DNA of 64,000 nucleotides from a bacterium (GCA_024206195.1 JAAGZO010000966.1:1-64000); one strand, 5' to 3'; counted from the stretch's first letter, positions 1 to 8,728 are shown. The notes: generated from the letters alone by a model not told the origin. Program-made: numbers and translations.

Positions 1-172
1 TGATAATATAAAACTAAAGATCCATTGTAAAGTTTGTCGTAAGGGAACCCCCCCCCACGTTACTACTTACACTCCGGTCGATGAAGAAACAACTTTGACA
101 TCGAGTGTTTGTGAAGAGTGTGGAAATGTAATAAAAGGTAGTTTAGTGATAAAAGACCGTAAATACAGGTAA
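1..172 (+). CDS. C-terminal part of a small zinc-ribbon protein (partial)
   Basis: Open from the left edge to TAA at 170-172, so the start is missing. The visible 56 residues hold two knuckles, CKVC near the start and CEEC about 28 residues later, the spacing of a four-cysteine zinc ribbon. The codons for Thr-Pro-Pro-His lie in a run of nine C at 48-56, a tract that could slip. It converges on the minus-strand gene that follows. Function unknown. Confidence 0.6.
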   Translation, partial: DNIKLKIHCKVCRKGTPPHVTTYTPVDEETTLTSSVCEECGNVIKGSLVIKDRKYR

Positions 173-190
173 ATACCATTAAACAAGTTA

Positions 191-218
191 AGGGACGGTG
201 GCTAATGCTGCCGTCCCT
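191..218. terminator. Hairpin between convergent genes
   Basis: AGGGACGG at 191-198 pairs perfectly with CCGTCCCT at 211-218. It sits between two genes that converge, so it may end both transcripts. The A-run that follows on the + strand is a T-run only when read on the minus strand, on the upstream side of the hairpin, so it is not a textbook intrinsic terminator in either direction. Confidence 0.5.
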
Positions 219-264
219 CATAAAAAAAATTTAGTGGCATTAGCGACTATGTAATCGCCGTCTG

Positions 265-999
265 CTACTTATTTTTCCCTTCTAATACATTTGCCGGTCT
301 AGTAGCAGCTTCTGCCACACGAACAATGTTTTCGTTTTGCCTGTCAATTGTTGCACGGAGTCGAGCATTTTCCCCACGCAGAGCCTCAACCTCCCTCTGT
401 AAGTTTTCTACATCTTTCGAAGCTAAGGCCGTCTTAAGCTCATAGCTGTGCTTGAGGTTGCGTATCTCTGCATCTTTAGTGGATTTGATGCTTCTCTCTG
501 TTTCCTGCTTTGCGGATTCAACTATAGATGAAATTTTCTCTTCGTTCGTCTCTGCAAGTTTATTGACTTCGGACCACTCACCATTACCGACAATACACAT
601 ATTGTATTTGCTGGCTACTATCTTTGAAGTATTAAGGTCTTCATCTCTGATAGTGATGGTGTGGTTGTACTTAGCTTGCTCAAAAAGTCTGGCATATTGC
701 TTATCTTTTTCTGCAAGTTCTTCGTCGAGGACATCTTTTTTTTCCTCGATTGCGGATTGGTACTGAATTAATTCCTCATCAAGAGCTTTCTTCTTTTCCT
801 CTGTTACTACCTCCTTTTCCTGGATTTCGTAAGCAAAGGAATCCTCTATCTCTTTAACCTGCTCCTTAATCTCCTTAACTTGGGATGGAATTTTTGGTAT
901 CTTCTCTAAAAGTTTGATAGTTTCTGTAATAACTTTTAGTTGAAGTTCCCCAATCGTTTTGACTTTATTATCTGCTGCGGTTTTTTTTGGTCTTCCCAT
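265..999 (-). CDS. Coiled-coil protein with basic N-terminus
   Basis: 244 residues, the only convincing minus-strand gene. It starts GRPKKTAADNK, a basic AT-hook-like N-terminus, followed by long Glu/Lys/Gln-rich helix (about residues 40-100 and 150-230) with heptad-like spacing expected to form coiled coils. An AGGAG sits upstream of the ATG. The GRPKK motif hints at DNA contact, but no family is recognised. Confidence 0.75.
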   Translation of the reverse strand: MGRPKKTAADNKVKTIGELQLKVITETIKLLEKIPKIPSQVKEIKEQVKEIEDSFAYEIQEKEVVTEEKKKALDEELIQYQSAIEEKKDVLDEELAEKDKQYARLFEQAKYNHTITIRDEDLNTSKIVASKYNMCIVGNGEWSEVNKLAETNEEKISSIVESAKQETERSIKSTKDAEIRNLKHSYELKTALASKDVENLQREVEALRGENARLRATIDRQNENIVRVAEAATRPANVLEGKNK

Positions 1000-1110
1000 A
1001 TACGTCTCCTCTTAGTTAAATGTTATTAGTACTTTTGGGAAGTATAGCAGATAAGTCGTGTTGTGTCCACAAATAATGTTTAATTTTAGCAATAAAAGGA
1101 GGCGAAGCTG

Positions 1111-1608
1111 TTGGAATGCATATTACAAAAATATACAGATGGCGTCTTGGCAACTATTGTTAACGAGATCGTGTACATCTTAGTGATTACACGGGTTACT
1201 AATGGAGACTTTGATCCGGATACAGAATCCCCAAAACCAGGCAAAAATCGTATGAACGGACGATCCGCTAGTGCTTATCCGGGTATTTTTTGTTCTCCAT
1301 ATGTAGGAGGTGAGGAATTCCTTTCCTATATGTGGTGTACTGGAGAGACAGAGGAGCGCGCTGCAAGGAACCTGGGCCTTGTATACAAAGTTAACCTTGA
1401 TAATGTGATTTTGTATAGGAAAGGGTTTCCAGACAAGCATTATATAGAACTGCGGGATGGGAAAAAATACAGTAGGTTGCTTACATATGTTAGGGTAATG
1501 TGTCGGGATGACGATAACGCTCTTGTAGTAACTTGTAATCTTCACGGACCGGTTTTAAAGGTTTTCGGTGAATGGGTAGGGGATGTACGTACTATTAATA
1601 TTATATAA
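1111..1608 (+). CDS. Hypothetical protein, TTG start
   Basis: 165 residues. The start is TTG, placed 8 nt after a strong AAAAGGAGG; the nearby ATG at 1116 is in a frame that stops quickly. No recognised domain. Gly/Pro-rich around residues 35-60 and rich in Tyr/Cys later. About 200 bases without a gene follow, holding a TATAAT box-like hexamer at 1787 and the terminator at 1795. Confidence 0.65.
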   Translation: MECILQKYTDGVLATIVNEIVYILVITRVTNGDFDPDTESPKPGKNRMNGRSASAYPGIFCSPYVGGEEFLSYMWCTGETEERAARNLGLVYKVNLDNVILYRKGFPDKHYIELRDGKKYSRLLTYVRVMCRDDDNALVVTCNLHGPVLKVFGEWVGDVRTINII

Positions 1609-1794
1609 GTAACTGAGGATCAGAATTAAATAAACCAAATTTACATATCTTTATGCAAAGGAACGGGTAAATTACATAGTACTGAAGATAAAAAGGTCTT
1701 GCGTTGTCAATAAGCCAAGAGGCTAACAAATCAGGGAAATGTAACGAGAGTTCTTAAATAAGGGTACAGTAGACTAATCAATTAACTATAATAA

Positions 1795-1834
1795 GGCGTG
1801 TAGGTGCGGGAATGTATACCTATACACCTTTTCT
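1795..1834 (+). terminator. Intrinsic-type terminator
   Basis: GG-C-GTGTAGGT (1795-1805) pairs with ACCTATACACC (1818-1828) with one mismatch, followed by TTTTCT. It lies just before the next gene and overlaps the false upstream start at 1812. Confidence 0.6.
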
Positions 1835-1850
1835 ACTAATGGAGGATTTT

Positions 1851-2705
1851 ATGAGTACAGACTTAACTTATTACAAAGACGCTTATGCTTTTTGCGATGT
1901 TTACAAACATATAAGCGTCGCGAGTAGTGAGTCTATTAAAGTTAGAGTTCCAGTTGGAAATATAAAAAATCTCTGCTTTAATTTTGAGTTATACGGCAGT
2001 TGGCAAGTGGCCTGCCAAGCAGCTCTTGACTTTCGCAATGCACAGTATTTGCGTTACGGATATAACGATTACTTAGAAGTAAAGAAAACTACAAGGAACC
2101 GGCGTAGAAATGTGTCAAACACTGGGGTTACCTTTGTTAGTAGAGCTAAGGCAAAGGGTAGTAAAAAGTTCGCCCTTAAGTACATGCGATATCGTATGGA
2201 TGGAAAAAAGCGTGTTCAATTTAGAACATGGAGGGTTGTGCGGGGTGATGAGAATACGGAACTAACGCATATATCCTTGGCTGTCAGGAGAAATAGGATA
2301 GAGTTCGCGAGAGATACTGACAATATTTCCGATCTTTATCCTATCAGGGTAGCGGAGCTGGAGGAAATATTCGAAGGATTCTCTGTTGGCGGACTGACTG
2401 GAAAAACTGTAACAATCGTTGTCCGTGACATCAATACTATTTTCCAACTGTTATACCCACGTATATACGAGGAAGGGGTGCTTCCTGGTGTGAAAACACA
2501 TGTCAAAGCAGAAGTTCGCCGAAAGCTTCTACAGGTTTGGAAAGATTGGAAGCGGATTGATAGTAACCGTTTAAATGGGATGATCAGAGAAGATGACACA
2601 AAATGGTTATTGAAGGACCGACGTGTGTATGTATCCCTGAAGGGGGCGGTACCAGACGGCTCCGGTGTGAAAGTGCCGTTCGAGGACTTCCAGTTAACTT
2701 TATAA
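1851..2705 (+). CDS. Hypothetical basic protein, possible AP2-like DNA-binding segment
   Basis: 284 residues. An ATG at 1812 is in frame but lies in the terminator hairpin; the ATG at 1851 has GGAGG 5-6 nt upstream and is chosen. Residues about 45-75 (WQVACQAALDFRNAQYLRYG) resemble the pattern of AP2-type DNA-binding repeats, and the middle is Arg/Lys-rich. This resemblance is weak; the protein could be unrelated. Confidence 0.7.
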   Translation: MSTDLTYYKDAYAFCDVYKHISVASSESIKVRVPVGNIKNLCFNFELYGSWQVACQAALDFRNAQYLRYGYNDYLEVKKTTRNRRRNVSNTGVTFVSRAKAKGSKKFALKYMRYRMDGKKRVQFRTWRVVRGDENTELTHISLAVRRNRIEFARDTDNISDLYPIRVAELEEIFEGFSVGGLTGKTVTIVVRDINTIFQLLYPRIYEEGVLPGVKTHVKAEVRRKLLQVWKDWKRIDSNRLNGMIREDDTKWLLKDRRVYVSLKGAVPDGSGVKVPFEDFQLTL

Positions 2706-2713
2706 TTTTTTAC

Positions 2714-2755
2714 AGAGGCACGGCTGTTAGAGCACCCGCAGTCGTGTCTCTTTTT
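2714..2755 (+). terminator. Intrinsic terminator
   Basis: A 13-bp stem (2714-2726 with 2739-2751, two G-U pairs) is followed directly by TTTTT. It closes the preceding gene. Confidence 0.75.
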
Positions 2756-2765
2756 AGTTAATAGG

Positions 2766-3329
2766 GTGCCTAATAATATGTTTTATAGAAAAGATCAATT
2801 CATAGAACAAGCGGAAAAAGCACTGGATGCTGTAGGATTGTGTGAACTAACTGTGCCTATTGCCAAAAGAGAGTATATAGTGGGCCAATTGGGCAAATTT
2901 GTCGGCCCATATGTTTATTATGCTACTAACTTTTTCGGTTTATCTCACTGGTCGAAAGAGCTTTGGCACCAATCGTGGTTTTGGGTAGACAATATCCATC
3001 GGGCTCCGTCCAACGAGACTCTCGACTGGATAAAGAAGAATTATGATCTCTTTTATCCCCCTATCTACACAAGATGGGTGTTTGTCGAGAACCGAGTAGA
3101 CTGCCCTTTGTGTGGTAAGTCTATTCGGGACAATGTTGTTGTTTGGGGCGATTACGTTGCGCTCTGTGATTGCCTGAAACTGGATGGTGCAGGTGAGGAG
3201 AACCGTGCGTTTCTGGGAGAAGTACTTGAAACAGTTACTTATCAGAATCCTTTAGGTGAAGTAGAGGTAGTAAACATTACCCTCAAACCCGGTAATGTTT
3301 ATCAATACTTAACACTTGAATTGGCATAA
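2766..3329 (+). CDS. Hypothetical protein with CxxC pair
   Basis: 187 residues from GTG at 2766; ATG at 2778 in the same frame is the alternative, and neither has an SD. A CPLC at about residue 117 and CDC at about residue 138 could hold one metal ion. The first half is rich in Trp and Tyr. It follows the terminator by 10 nt, one of several genes in this window that start after a hairpin without an SD. No family recognised. Confidence 0.65.
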   Translation: MPNNMFYRKDQFIEQAEKALDAVGLCELTVPIAKREYIVGQLGKFVGPYVYYATNFFGLSHWSKELWHQSWFWVDNIHRAPSNETLDWIKKNYDLFYPPIYTRWVFVENRVDCPLCGKSIRDNVVVWGDYVALCDCLKLDGAGEENRAFLGEVLETVTYQNPLGEVEVVNITLKPGNVYQYLTLELA

Positions 3330-3497
3330 TTGATTACCTTTCAGAGCTCCAAATTTGACTTTAGAGAGGTTTTCTCGACAAACCCATATCTGGGTATTAA
3401 CTTAAAAATTTAGGAGCTTCTGTGGGTATAAATAACAATAACAAAATATAGTATGTAGAAGTATATAGAAAGTACTATATAAAGGAGGTGATTGCTT

Positions 3498-3701
3498 GTG
3501 GAAGGAAGAATATATAAATCTTGCGGGGTGTTGGAGAAGTGGGAAAAAGAAGGCTCCAAGCGCAAAGGCAGGTGGGTTATTATAGGGTCAAAGGTGTACA
3601 CTGAAAGGGAAGATGCTGTTAAGATCCAGAGGAAGCGCGAAGAAAAATACCCGAAAGTTGCATATCGTTTAACTGAGCTTACGTTAGTGACAGTTAGATA
3701 G
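3498..3701 (+). CDS. Small basic protein
   Basis: 67 residues, very rich in Lys, Arg and Glu. GTG at 3498 is chosen because AAAGGAGG ends about 9 nt before it; TTG at 3492 is too close to the SD. Nothing in it matches a family I know. Confidence 0.6.
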   Translation: MEGRIYKSCGVLEKWEKEGSKRKGRWVIIGSKVYTEREDAVKIQRKREEKYPKVAYRLTELTLVTVR

Positions 3702-3719
3702 AAGAGAGCTGGGTAGTAG

Positions 3720-3847
3720 CTATCAGAAACACCCTGTTGAATAGGTAATTCTACCTAATAAACAAAGCCCTGCAAAGTCAATGAGTCAGGGGCGTGCTAA
3801 TGTAGGGTGGATAGCCTCGAGCGTGTACTTCTATGCGTTTCTGATAG
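3720..3847 (+). promoter_or_regulatory. Structured leader with long-range stem
   Basis: CTATCAGAAAC at 3720-3730 pairs perfectly with GTTTCTGATAG at 3837-3847. The loop contains a second hairpin, TAGGTA-attc-TACCTA. The next start codon (3867) lacks an SD, so the structure may bear on its expression. Confidence 0.5.
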
Positions 3848-3866
3848 TTGCTGCTGGCTGTGCATC

Positions 3867-4145
3867 ATGGAAAAATCGGTTATGACAGTAGCAAGCGAGC
3901 TAACTTGCTTTAGCGACACTGAGGAAGATGCCCGCTTACTACATGAAATATTAGAAGGGTCTGGGTTTAGTAGTGAAAGAGTTTGCGAAATACTCTCATA
4001 CAAGCCAGGTCCTCAACCAAAACCTCTTGATCCTAAGATGGAAGAGCACTTTGTTGTTTTGTGCATCGCTAAGGTAGCGAGCTTAGAGCCGGTAAGTTTT
4101 AAAGAACTTTCTGATGTTTTTGAGCACTGGGGAATCGCTGCGTAG
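3867..4145 (+). CDS. Hypothetical acidic small protein
   Basis: 92 residues from ATG 3867; the frame stays open upstream to 3807 through the structured leader, so the start is uncertain. Acidic helix (TEEDARLLHEILEGSG) in the middle. No SD. Unrecognised. Confidence 0.5.
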   Translation: MEKSVMTVASELTCFSDTEEDARLLHEILEGSGFSSERVCEILSYKPGPQPKPLDPKMEEHFVVLCIAKVASLEPVSFKELSDVFEHWGIAA

Positions 4146-4175
4146 TTTTTTAGGTACCTATATACCTGTTCAGAA

Positions 4176-4204
4176 GTGAGCTGTATGTAGGCTCTGCAGC
4201 TCAC
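4176..4204 (+). promoter_or_regulatory. Perfect 8-bp hairpin in intergenic leader
   Basis: GTGAGCTG pairs with CAGCTCAC around a 13-nt loop, with no T-run after it. A smaller hairpin (AGGTA-ccta-TACCT type) lies just before, near 4152. Confidence 0.5.
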
Positions 4205-4256
4205 ATATTTAGTAAGAGTACTCTTATGTATTGCATATTTGTACTCTTTAGAAACT

Positions 4257-4616
4257 ATGTCCTCTGGGCATGAAATGACTGTAGTTGAAATTAGGGCTTG
4301 CAATTTTGTTGTGAACGAAGTTGCGAGGCTCGGCCTCACGGGGCTTGAGCAAGTACGAGTAAATGTTTTGTCACTGGAAAGTAAAGCCGCGCACCTGGAA
4401 CTTACATTTGGTTTCGGGTACGGTTATCGTATTGATATTTGGATAAATGAAAAAAATGCGAGTCTGCATCTCGTAGATCCAATAGGCATCGATTCAGCAT
4501 TGGCCGACAGGAATTTGGAACTGTTTAACATCCCAGTTAGTGAGGCTGATGAAGACGGGATAATCGAGTTGCACCAATTCAATTTTGAATGGTGGGGCCG
4601 AGTTTTTAATTCTTAG
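4257..4616 (+). CDS. Hypothetical protein
   Basis: 119 residues from ATG 4257; TTG 4239 is an in-frame alternative and neither has an SD. The composition, with alternating hydrophobic strands in the middle (LELTFGFGYGYRIDIWI), suggests a small alpha/beta fold. No known family. Confidence 0.55.
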   Translation: MSSGHEMTVVEIRACNFVVNEVARLGLTGLEQVRVNVLSLESKAAHLELTFGFGYGYRIDIWINEKNASLHLVDPIGIDSALADRNLELFNIPVSEADEDGIIELHQFNFEWWGRVFNS

Positions 4617-4637
4617 GATCAGTAACAAAAGGATGGG

Positions 4638-4683
4638 GCTGCTTCTTGTACAAAACCTTAGCTGGTAGTGTAAAAGAGGCAGC
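4638..4683 (+). promoter_or_regulatory. Long imperfect hairpin before methyltransferase gene
   Basis: GCTGCTTCTTGTACA pairs with TGTAAAAGAGGCAGC, 13 Watson-Crick pairs plus one G-U and one mismatch. No T-tract follows. The gene at 4698 starts 14 nt later. Confidence 0.5.
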
Positions 4684-4697
4684 TTCTACGTGAAAAG

Positions 4698-5345
4698 ATG
4701 TATAAGATTGAGGATTTAGTCAGAGAGATTTTGGAGGCTCACAAAAAAGTAGATGAGCCCTTGGCCAGGTATTTACCAAAGTTTATCACTGAAGAAGATT
4801 TGAGAAATGAACAGGATCAAGTATGTTTATGGATGTTAGACGATATAAGCCGGATGTGGATGTCCGCTATTAAAGAGGCGGACCCCGAGATGTACGGATA
4901 TATTCCGTCGGATAGTGCGTTTGTTTATAATGTCTTATCTACAGTAGTTAAGCACAGAACCGGTGGTAAAAGATTTATAGATGCTGGTTGTGGAATCGGA
5001 ATAGTTAATCTTATGGCGAGTTACCTTGGATATGTTTCCCATGGTCTTGAGTTGGATGATAGAACATTTAACCTTGCTCAGACACTTTTCGGGGAGAAGT
5101 GTACCTTTATCAAAGGCAGTGTTGTAGAATATGATTATGGGGATTATGATGTTATATATTCCTACAGACCGTACAGAAATAAAAGAAAGCAAGACGAGTT
5201 TGTTGGGGTAGTTGAGGGTTCTATGAGAGTAGGATCTTTGTTTATAAACGTGGATGCTGCAATAGAGTTAGCGGTAGAAAATATTAATGGAGTGATTGTT
5301 CGGCAGTCACTTGGTTCTTACATAAAAAATTTGTTGTCTGGATAA
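4698..5345 (+). CDS. SAM-dependent methyltransferase-fold protein
   Basis: 215 residues. Motif I of class I methyltransferases is clear at about residues 93-101 (FIDAGCGIG), followed by a strand ending in an acidic loop (GLELDD) that would bind the ribose of S-adenosylmethionine. The catalytic-loop position reads YSYRPYRN instead of D/N-PP-Y, so the usual amino-methyltransferase motif is not intact and the substrate cannot be named. The N-terminal 80 residues are helical. It precedes the small primase-like gene by 27 nt. Confidence 0.7.
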   Translation: MYKIEDLVREILEAHKKVDEPLARYLPKFITEEDLRNEQDQVCLWMLDDISRMWMSAIKEADPEMYGYIPSDSAFVYNVLSTVVKHRTGGKRFIDAGCGIGIVNLMASYLGYVSHGLELDDRTFNLAQTLFGEKCTFIKGSVVEYDYGDYDVIYSYRPYRNKRKQDEFVGVVEGSMRVGSLFINVDAAIELAVENINGVIVRQSLGSYIKNLLSG

Positions 5346-5372
5346 CAACAACTTATAAAAGGAGAGGAGAAG

Positions 5373-5963
5373 ATGGGTTTTTCTACTATAATTGCTAAAA
5401 TGTTTGTGAAAGTAACAAACTTAATACTACTGCCTTCTAATGTATACATAGAGATCGTAAAGCCAAATTACATCACGGGAAAGACGCGGAGTTTTTTGAC
5501 TATTCAACAAAAACCAACAGAGTATCGGTACGTATGGGTAGATATTGATACTCACGATCAGTATGTTATAGATAGGGTATGTGAACTATTAGCAAAGTTT
5601 AAAATAGATGAGAATTATATGTGCGAAAAGCAGGATGGGGAAAAAATGGAAGACTGGGCCTGTAATACTAGGCGCGGTGTTCACATAGCTACAAGGAGAA
5701 GATACCGCAACGATGCTGTTACTATGTTATCCAAAAAACTTGCAGAAGCGGGGGCATGCCCGGATTTTATGTCTTTTATGGGCGGATATAGTAGCCCAAT
5801 AAATGAGGATGGTACATTTCATCCTGGATTTAGAATAACTCCGTCGAGAGAAACAATGGATATGGAAAAAACTACAAAATGGAGAATTTCTGATCCATTT
5901 TACATTCATTTGATGAATATAGGTATGGCCATATCTAAACTAGTAACACCAAAGCAAAAATAG
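5373..5963 (+). CDS. Small protein with DxD...GxH pattern (primase-like?)
   Basis: 196 residues after a strong AAAGGAGAGG. VWVDIDTHD (about residues 54-62), TRRGVHIATRR (about 96-106) and FRITPSRE later follow the D-x-D, G-x-H, R order of archaeo-eukaryotic primase-superfamily active sites. Two other proteins in the window (7104 and 41352) share the acidic strand and a GYHVV motif. The length is short for a primase, and this is an inference from motifs only. Confidence 0.5.
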   Translation: MGFSTIIAKMFVKVTNLILLPSNVYIEIVKPNYITGKTRSFLTIQQKPTEYRYVWVDIDTHDQYVIDRVCELLAKFKIDENYMCEKQDGEKMEDWACNTRRGVHIATRRRYRNDAVTMLSKKLAEAGACPDFMSFMGGYSSPINEDGTFHPGFRITPSRETMDMEKTTKWRISDPFYIHLMNIGMAISKLVTPKQK

Positions 5964-6016
5964 ATTTGGCGATTAGTTTCGCTCTGCGAGAAGAGGGGAG
6001 GTGTAAAAAAATCCTG

Positions 6017-6929
6017 ACTCGGAAAGGTGGGCCGAGTATAAAAAAGCCACAAAACCTATAAACAAAATCTATCTGTAATTCGCAGCGGATAGGCTCCGCT
6101 GAAGATAGTTTCGTGCCACTACTTTTTAGTGCTACGCGGAGCGAATCTGTCTACGTGACGAGGGCGCAAATGTAGGCAGGACTGCTTGTATACCCAACAA
6201 GCGGTTTGCGCCAGGGTCCGTCACCTAAAGGCTGTGTTCGAGAATTCTTGTGTATCAAGGAGGATTGATCCCGATGGCGGGGCTTTTAGCATACGGTCAA
6301 GCACATACCTCGATGTAGTGTAGAAAGTTTAGAACTGCTTTAAATAGCGAAGGCGTCAGATTACGCCTGTTTGTAGATGCCTGAAAAGGCGGGCCATTCA
6401 AAGGTTTATCTGGAGGGTGGTGGTTCAGTTGACTGTCGTTGCACCACAAAGACCTGTGCAGCGCGGCGTTACGGAGCGAATCTTTCTAGCTACGGGAGAA
6501 GGCCGAATGCGCCAAAGCTCATTGTTGGTTGGTACCCGACACGTAGGCTGTTTATACAGTTTACGCCCCGTAAGGATGGGTTGATATCAAGTGCATACCG
6601 AAGGAGTACTTTGAAAGGTAGTCCTATAGGTAGTGAGAGCGTTTCGTCAGAAACTAGCGTCTGCCCAGAGCAGAGCGCTAGGAAAATCCTATGTCCGGCA
6701 GATCCCCCAGGTCTCTATAGTACCACAGAGTTTATACTTTGTAGTGTTGTAGAGTGTGCGATTTGTTGGCGTAGGTGTCGCCGCCTGTCTTGTTTAGTAG
6801 ACGGGCAACTTTGGTGGAATTCGCCACCAGCTCTTGGCAGCAACAGAGTATCGGTCACTCTTTTGTTGTCTTGTTCTTGTCGCCACCCTAACCGTGTATA
6901 CGGCAGTGGCGTCGAAGGCCGAAGAAAGG
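6017..6929 (+). ncRNA. Candidate large structured non-coding RNA
   Basis: Between genes ending at 5963 and starting at 6938 there is no convincing coding frame, base composition is richer in G+C than the flanks, and perfect hairpins are packed one after another. Examples: 6017-6037; a multi-branch unit closed by ATTCGC 6078-6083 with GCGAAT 6141-6146 enclosing 6084-6100 and 6117-6131; a nested three-part stem 6155-6224; 6254-6269; 6270-6281; 6351-6368; a GCCT-GAAA-AGGC tetraloop hairpin 6379-6390; 6417-6447; 6561-6573; 6654-6681 (11 bp, one bulge); 6783-6806 (8 bp); 6812-6829. The size and density recall the large ornate phage RNAs such as GOLLD and ROOL, but I cannot assign a family. Ends are approximate. 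Confidence 0.7.
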
Positions 6930-6937
6930 AGGTGTTT

Positions 6938-6970
6938 ATGCACAACATGTGGAAGGGGGATAGGATATGA
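6938..6970 (+). CDS. 10-residue leader peptide frame
   Basis: ATG at 6938 follows AAAGGAGGTG, the best SD in the region, but the frame ends after 10 codons (MHNMWKGDRI) with TGA overlapping the next ATG. It may serve translational coupling at the 3' end of the structured RNA. Confidence 0.45.
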   Translation: MHNMWKGDRI

Positions 6971-7104
6971 TCCTATTCTCTGGAAACATTGTTAGTGTGT
7001 ACACACTGGCACGTCTCAACATTACCCCGCGTTGGGAGCAAGTGCTGGAGTCTTGTGGCGGGGTTGCTCTACTTACTAACAATTTCACAGAAGAGGAAAT
7101 TTGA
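6967..7104 (+). CDS. 45-residue hypothetical protein
   Basis: ATG overlaps the preceding TGA (ATGA), and its own TGA overlaps the next ATG at 7104, so it sits in a coupled chain. The sequence ends NNFTEEEI. Too short to assign a function. Confidence 0.5.
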   Translation: MILFSGNIVSVYTLARLNITPRWEQVLESCGGVALLTNNFTEEEI

Positions 7105-7820
7105 TGAAAACAAGTACAGTCAAAGGACAACACAGATCTTTAGAAGATCTCACTGCTGCTAACATACAAGCTATGCTTTTTGATAGCGTAGCACACCAGC
7201 ATCAGCAGGATGGTGAGGTAACGGAGTTGAAGAAGGAAAACAAATTACTCAGAACTGCACTTAGCGCGGTAATGGGTATATTTTCCTTAATGGAGAATAT
7301 GAACTCTAATCCGAAACTTCAGGTATCGCTTAGGCAGTCTAGATATCTGAAGGACGAGGAGACTGGATATGAATGGTCCAGATTCTGGGTAATGAGCTTT
7401 CTTGGAGAACACGTTCCAGTCTGCATCGATGTAGATCAAGTAGACGGAGGGGTTTTGGAAAAGGCCCTGGCAATGGTATCTGAATACGGTCCTGTAGTAT
7501 ATAAAACTACAAAAGGATACCATGTTGTCACCTCTTCTCTTTTGGAGAGGGAAGCGGCAAAAGAAGTGTACCACGCCCTTAATGAAGCGGGCGTGATCGA
7601 TGAAAAGTATTATTGTTGTGCCGTCGGTACGCGGTACGGCAACTGGTCGGTAGTACAAGACGTGTCGGCCAGATTTGGAAAGAAGTACAAAGTTGCTGAC
7701 AAAGTCCGGTTGTCAGCAAAGTCAGACAGTGATCCGGACCATATTAAATTAATGGATCTCCTGGTAGATGTGTTTTCGGTTATCCGAAAGTGCGGACCGT
7801 CGGGAGAGGGAGAGGTATAG
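7104..7820 (+). CDS. Hypothetical protein with IDVD / GYHVV motifs
   Basis: 238 residues from the ATG that overlaps the previous stop. After an N-terminal helical region, VCIDVDQVD (about residues 106-114) is followed by KTTKGYHVVTSS and later DKVRLSAKSDSDP. This order of acidic strand, GYH and basic strand parallels the proteins at 5373 and 41352. It may be a distant archaeo-eukaryotic-primase-like fold, unproven. The next gene follows 4 nt later. Confidence 0.6.
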   Translation: MKTSTVKGQHRSLEDLTAANIQAMLFDSVAHQHQQDGEVTELKKENKLLRTALSAVMGIFSLMENMNSNPKLQVSLRQSRYLKDEETGYEWSRFWVMSFLGEHVPVCIDVDQVDGGVLEKALAMVSEYGPVVYKTTKGYHVVTSSLLEREAAKEVYHALNEAGVIDEKYYCCAVGTRYGNWSVVQDVSARFGKKYKVADKVRLSAKSDSDPDHIKLMDLLVDVFSVIRKCGPSGEGEV

Positions 7821-7824
7821 AGTT

Positions 7825-8193
7825 ATGAAAACTACAAATAACGTTTTTATTCATACCCACAAGCCGATAAAGCATATGTGGGGAATTGCGTACCGTGTGC
7901 GCGCAGTACATAAGTTCCGCAGACCATCTACGCCAGGAATGGAAAGGTCCAGGCGCCGGCGGGAAGCGTCTGTGGAATTGGAATACGCCGTAGGCGATCG
8001 GCGCTCGGGGACGCAACCAAAGTTAAGAAGAGATCGCCGCCGCGGTAGTAGCAGTAAGAAAAGAGTTCTCTTGGGGAGCTGGTATGTAGAAAAACTGCTC
8101 CTTGAAAGAGACATGTTAGAAACAGGTATGACGCTGATGGACTTGGCGGAGTACCTGTCAGGGGAAGAACTCTGGGAAATCTATTCTATGTAG
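7825..8193 (+). CDS. Arginine-rich hypothetical protein
   Basis: 122 residues from ATG 7825 (a longer in-frame extension overlaps the previous gene). The middle is extremely basic (RSRRRREAS, RRDRRRGSSSKKR) and suits nucleic-acid binding; the last 35 residues form an acidic helix (MTLMDLAEYLSGEELWEIY). No family recognised. Confidence 0.6.
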   Translation: MKTTNNVFIHTHKPIKHMWGIAYRVRAVHKFRRPSTPGMERSRRRREASVELEYAVGDRRSGTQPKLRRDRRRGSSSKKRVLLGSWYVEKLLLERDMLETGMTLMDLAEYLSGEELWEIYSM

Positions 8194-8204
8194 ACTTTCT
8201 AGTA

Positions 8205-8243
8205 AGCGTGTACATCTAACGGCCCGGTGTACACGCTTTTTTT
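8205..8243 (+). terminator. Intrinsic terminator
   Basis: AGCGTGTACA pairs perfectly with TGTACACGCT (10 bp), followed by seven T. Ends the 7104-8193 operon. Confidence 0.85.
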
Positions 8244-8263
8244 ATTTATAGGGTTATTTTAAT

Positions 8264-8728
8264 ATGAAGCAGAAGCAGAATCAGATAGATCTTCACGTCA
8301 TGTTTCTGTCTATGATAGACATGTTCAGGGTTAAAAACAACCCCTACATAGACAGGTGTGTCAGATCTGGAGATCTGAATTTCACATTCGCCCGCTTACA
8401 GGGGCGATGCAGCGCAGAGGGGGATATTATACTTCTGAGGAGTAAAGATTCATATGATCCTCTCGCAACAGCCGAAAATATGCTCGTTGGCGTCTTAAAG
8501 CATTACCACCGTTTGAACGGTAAAAAGTCACCCTCTGAGGTGACTATAAGGAGACATGCGAAAAAGATGTCACATGGGTTGGTCCTGGTTTACGCCAGGC
8601 ACATGGTAGTTGCTGATTTAGTTATTGCTAAGCAGCAGCTAACACAAGCCAAAGCATCAGTTGCGGATGCCGAGGCGAATATTGAAACGGTTAACGAGGA
8701 CGCCGTACGGAAGTTTCTCGGAATTTAA
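8264..8728 (+). CDS. Hypothetical helical protein
   Basis: 154 residues; the start lacks an SD and lies 26 nt after the terminator arm. The C-terminal 40 residues are Ala/Glu-rich helix (QQLTQAKASVADAEANIE) likely to form a coiled coil. Unrecognised. Confidence 0.7.
   Translation: MKQKQNQIDLHVMFLSMIDMFRVKNNPYIDRCVRSGDLNFTFARLQGRCSAEGDIILLRSKDSYDPLATAENMLVGVLKHYHRLNGKKSPSEVTIRRHAKKMSHGLVLVYARHMVVADLVIAKQQLTQAKASVADAEANIETVNEDAVRKFLGI

Noticed and set aside
5990..6930. tRNA genes in the non-coding region
   Set aside because: No cloverleaf with a TTCRA loop and 7-bp acceptor stem could be assembled from the hairpins seen.
6377..6970. A 197-codon frame across the structured RNA
   Set aside because: Its composition is unlike the other proteins (Ser/Cys/Arg-rich), it has no SD, and it crosses perfect hairpins whose pairing explains the sequence better. 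It also runs into the well-placed start at 6938.
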